NCBI GenBank assembly: GCA_015233935.1
Contig: JADFXB010000025.1
Span: 1 to 37,734, forward strand
DNA length: 37,734 bases
Source: Magnetococcales bacterium
GTDB lineage: Bacteria; Pseudomonadota; Magnetococcia; Magnetococcales; JADFXB01
Direction of reading: 5' to 3'
The translations under genes were made by a program, and so were the position numbers. The first letter of the stretch is position 1, and each line of letters opens with the position of its first letter. Below are positions 34,993 to 37,734 of the stretch, one piece after another. The notes below the pieces were generated by a model. It saw nothing but the letters and a program-made list of their open reading frames with translations. It was not told where the DNA came from and ran no database searches.

Positions 34993-36762
34993 ATGATGAT
35001 TAATATATTGATAGTTGATGATGATGTTGCCATACAGAACATGGTTGAACATGTCATGTCCCGCTCCGGATATGCCATTACCACTGCCGACTCCCTGCAA
35101 AGTGCTCTGAAAGCAGTGCAAAAACAAAGCTTCGACCTGATATTCTCCGATATCTTCCTGCCAGACGGCTCCGGGCTGCAGGTGCTCATTGAGGTTCGGA
35201 AAAATCATCCAAACACTAAAACCATTATTCTCACCAGCTTTCCAGATGTGGAAACGGTGCAAACAGCCCTGCGAGAAGGGGCATTCGACTACCTGATCAA
35301 ACCAGTCATTCCCTCCAAACTCAAACATGTGGCCGAAATCGCCATCGAACATAAACGCCTCCAGGAAGAACAACGATTGCTGAACAATCGCATGGAAGCC
35401 GTTTTCCGTGGTGTGGATGACGCAATCATCGCTCTCGATGGAAGCGGGTGCATCATTCATTTCAACGATGCGGCTACCAAACTCCTGGGGTTTGGCCCCA
35501 CCTCGATGAACCAATCTTTGCAAACTCAAGCTGCCTGGCTGTTCCCCCTGGTCAAACCCCTGCTGCAACAAGCACGAAAAGAAGGAGAAGGCAAACGGGC
35601 CGTGCGCATGATCAATATGAACGAAGAGGGGGTGGAACGAATATTAAATTGCACCGCCTCTCTTTTTCGCGACCCGGCCCATAATGCCCAGGGGGTGATT
35701 CTGGTGGTGCGGGATGAAAGCCGCCTGGCCATGCTGGAGAGAGAAACCAAATCCCGCCAAGGCTGGCATGGACTGGTGGGAGCCAGTCACCCCATGCAGG
35801 ATATCTACGAACTCATCGAAAGATTGGCTGAAGTGGATTCCACCGTGCTCATTACCGGTGAAACCGGGACCGGAAAAGAACTGGCTGCCCGTGCTCTGCA
35901 CGATGCCAGCCCCCGTCGCCAGCGTGCTTTTGTGGCAGTCAACTGTGCGGCTTTGCCTACAGGGTTGATTGAAAGCGAATTGTTTGGCCATGTGCGAGGG
36001 GCCTTTACCAATGCCATTCGGGACAAAATCGGGCGGTTTAAAATGGCGGACGGGGGAACCATCTTTCTGGACGAAATTGGTGATCTCTCCCTGGATATGC
36101 AGGTGAGACTCCTGCGCGTCTTGCAAGAAAAAGTCTTTGAGCCTGTGGGATCCAATCAGTCCTTCCGGGTGGATGTGCGGGTGGTAACCGCTACCCACCG
36201 CAATTTGCGAGAGAGGGTTGAAGAGGGGCTGTTTCGCGAAGATCTGTACTACCGGCTCAAAGTGGTGGAAATGCGCATGCCCGCATTACGGGAGCACAAG
36301 GCCGATTTGCCCCTCTTGATTGACCACTTTCTATCCAAGTTCAATGCCAGGTTAAAACGTTCGGTCAAGGGGGTCAGCGAAGAGGTGTTGGCTGCCATCA
36401 TGGACTATGATTGGCCAGGCAACGTGCGGGAACTGGAACATTTGCTGGAACATGCCATGGTGGTGGCCCCCCAGTCGATCCTGGCATGGTCCAACCTCCC
36501 CCCTGAATTTCGGGCACGCACCATCGCGCTCTCACCAGGCAAATCCCAATTTTCCTCCGGTCATGGCGGGCGTCCCCTGAAAAGCGGTCAACCAGCAGGG
36601 GAGGGACCAGACCGTGAAACCATTTTGCAAACTTTGATGGAGGTACGTTGGCAGGTGCAAGCAGCCGCCCTCAGGTTGGGCATCAGTCGCAGTACCCTGT
36701 GGCGGCGGATGAAGGCCATGGGATTACACAACCCAAACGATACAGGGAAAAAGGAAACCTGA
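34993..36762 (+). CDS. Sigma-54-type response regulator (REC-PAS-AAA+-Fis) with GAFTNA
   Basis: Up to 589 residues: a receiver (1-125) with D53 (FDLIFSDIFLPDGSG), a PAS domain (about 130-260), an AAA+ domain with GETGTGKE and DEIGDLS, and a Fis-type helix-turn-helix at the end (AAALRLGISRSTLWRRMK). The loop that contacts sigma-54 reads GAFTNA, with Asn340 (codon 36010-36012) where GAFTGA has Gly. Two ATGs (34993, 34996) follow GGAGG closely; the second has the better spacing. An internal PAS in an NtrC-type response regulator is uncommon and suggests a second input. It is the natural candidate to bind the repeat element at its own start and before acnA. The convergent hybrid kinase is a possible partner. 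Confidence 0.92.
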   Translation: MMINILIVDDDVAIQNMVEHVMSRSGYAITTADSLQSALKAVQKQSFDLIFSDIFLPDGSGLQVLIEVRKNHPNTKTIILTSFPDVETVQTALREGAFDYLIKPVIPSKLKHVAEIAIEHKRLQEEQRLLNNRMEAVFRGVDDAIIALDGSGCIIHFNDAATKLLGFGPTSMNQSLQTQAAWLFPLVKPLLQQARKEGEGKRAVRMINMNEEGVERILNCTASLFRDPAHNAQGVILVVRDESRLAMLERETKSRQGWHGLVGASHPMQDIYELIERLAEVDSTVLITGETGTGKELAARALHDASPRRQRAFVAVNCAALPTGLIESELFGHVRGAFTNAIRDKIGRFKMADGGTIFLDEIGDLSLDMQVRLLRVLQEKVFEPVGSNQSFRVDVRVVTATHRNLRERVEEGLFREDLYYRLKVVEMRMPALREHKADLPLLIDHFLSKFNARLKRSVKGVSEEVLAAIMDYDWPGNVRELEHLLEHAMVVAPQSILAWSNLPPEFRARTIALSPGKSQFSSGHGGRPLKSGQPAGEGPDRETILQTLMEVRWQVQAAALRLGISRSTLWRRMKAMGLHNPNDTGKKET

Positions 36763-36812
36763 TTATCAATCATGGGAATGGTTATTTAATTGTAAGAAGT
36801 CTTTGATTCAGA

Positions 36813-37734
36813 TTAAGGAATTGATTTTAACAAACCGTCCAACTCTTCTGCCAGGCGACGACAGGAGACTGGTTTGGAAAGAATCAGGTCTAACCACCCT
36901 TTTTTCAGGGCATTTTGATAATTCGCCTTGTCCAGTCCGGTACATAAGACCACCGGCATGTGGGGACGGGTGCTTTTGACCTGTTGGGCCAGTTCCACCC
37001 CGGTGATGTTGGGCATGGCATGATCGGTGACCACCGCAACGAAACGATGGGGGGACTCCCTGAACAGGCGCAAACCCTCCTCACCATCCGAGGCCGTCAC
37101 CACCCCATAACCCAACATGGGCAGCATACGGCGGTAAATGGACAACAGTTGAGATTCATCATCCACCACCAGCACGGTGCCGCCGCCTTGCAAAAGGGGT
37201 TTGCCCTTGGTCTCTGTCGGAATGCGTACACTGTCATCCTGCAAAAGGGGAAGATAGACCCGAAAGGTGGTTCCCACCCCGGAAGTGCTCTCCACCATGA
37301 TTTTGCCACCATGGTTGGTCACAATGCCGTGCACCACCGACAATCCCAAACCCGTTCCCTGGCCCACCTCCTTGGTGGTGAAAAAGGGATCAAAAATATG
37401 TTCCAGGGCGTCGGGATGAATCCCCTGCCCACTGTCCCCCACCTGAAGCAGGAGATAATCCCCCACCGGCTTGGTTTGGTCGGGGGTGCTCTTGACACGC
37501 TCCAGGGAGATGGTGATCCGGCCTCGATCCCCAAGAATGGCCTGGCGGGCATTGGTGCACAAATTCATCAGCAGTTGATGGAGCTGACTGGCATTGCCAA
37601 ACACCGCCATGCCATCATCCTCAAAACGGGTCTCCAACTCGATGGAGGAGGGCATGGAGGCACGGATAAATTTACTCACCTCCTTGACCAGGGGAGCCAT
37701 CAATAAGGGCTGCTGGGGGGATTCCCCGCTGCGG
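36813..37734 (-). CDS. Hybrid histidine kinase, C-terminal part (runs off the right edge)
   Basis: The frame is open to the window edge; 306 C-terminal residues are visible. They contain the HATPase domain (LHQLLMNLCTNARQAI as N-box, VGDSGQGIHPDALEHIFDPF, GTGLGLSVVHGIV) and a terminal receiver (TVLVVDDESQLLSIYRR, with the phospho-acceptor in VVTDHAMPNITG). The preceding segment PLLMAPLVKEVSKFIRASMP is the usual linker after a HisKA domain, so the phospho-accepting His and any sensor domains lie beyond 37734. It ends 50 bases from the convergent REC-PAS-AAA+ regulator and may be its kinase. The receiver suggests a phosphorelay or internal control. Confidence 0.9.
   Translation of the reverse strand, partial: RSGESPQQPLLMAPLVKEVSKFIRASMPSSIELETRFEDDGMAVFGNASQLHQLLMNLCTNARQAILGDRGRITISLERVKSTPDQTKPVGDYLLLQVGDSGQGIHPDALEHIFDPFFTTKEVGQGTGLGLSVVHGIVTNHGGKIMVESTSGVGTTFRVYLPLLQDDSVRIPTETKGKPLLQGGGTVLVVDDESQLLSIYRRMLPMLGYGVVTASDGEEGLRLFRESPHRFVAVVTDHAMPNITGVELAQQVKSTRPHMPVVLCTGLDKANYQNALKKGWLDLILSKPVSCRRLAEELDGLLKSIP

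Overview
The window carries a replication-origin-type gene neighbourhood of a Gram-negative bacterium, most likely a pseudomonadote. The evidence is the blocks rpmH-rnpA-yidD-yidC (minus) and dnaA-dnaN-recF-gyrB (plus), a GyrB of 810 residues (the long proteobacterial form), hflK-hflC, AcnA/FumC-type TCA enzymes, CreD, and many two-component and sigma-54 regulators. A deep-branching lineage such as the magnetococci is my guess from overall flavour; it is not shown by the sequence.

Layout. 1-1012: the N-terminus of a leftward gene cut by the window edge, a doubtful small ORF, a terminator and an otherwise empty stretch. 1013-4107: creD and a soluble chemotaxis-type protein. 4186-6715: yidC, yidD, rnpA and rpmH on the minus strand; the only standard start for rnpA lies upstream of rpmH, so rpmH is nested inside rnpA in another frame. 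7224-13310: dnaA, dnaN (frame broken at a run of eight G near its 3' end), recF and gyrB. 13361-14785: a cytochrome c'-like protein and a HicA/HicB toxin-antitoxin pair. About 14.8-17.2 kb: a markedly AT-rich island with an L-2-hydroxyglutarate-oxidase-like gene and a membrane-protein gene, each interrupted by one in-frame stop codon. 17656-20056: a beta-carbonic anhydrase, a ParD antitoxin with a shrunken ParE toxin, and an AlgB-like sigma-54 response regulator. 20144-25607: a stand-alone KdpD-N/USP protein coupled to a KinB-like histidine kinase, then a convergent hybrid kinase whose 3' end overlaps it. 25697-27044: a gene of unknown function, a receiver-like protein lacking the phospho-acceptor Asp, and a small Lys/Ser-rich protein. 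27641-34457: acnA facing the operon hflK-hflC-cytidylate-kinase-like-fumC. 34993-37734: a REC-PAS-AAA+-Fis regulator and a partial hybrid histidine kinase.

The most interesting signal is regulatory. A 40-bp element built from TGTTTC/GAAACA half-sites occurs twice with identical internal spacing: upstream of acnA (27478-27517) and immediately before the REC-PAS-AAA+ regulator gene (34946-34985). Around the two copies I find three sites with the sigma-54 signature GG-N10-GC preceded by TT: one in front of acnA, one leftward in front of the small Lys/Ser-rich gene, and one leftward in front of hflK. The simplest reading is a local sigma-54 regulon. The 34993 regulator (which has GAFTNA in place of GAFTGA) would bind the element, activate aconitase, the HflKC-kinase-fumarase operon and a small basic protein, and control itself. 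This is an inference from motifs and positions only.
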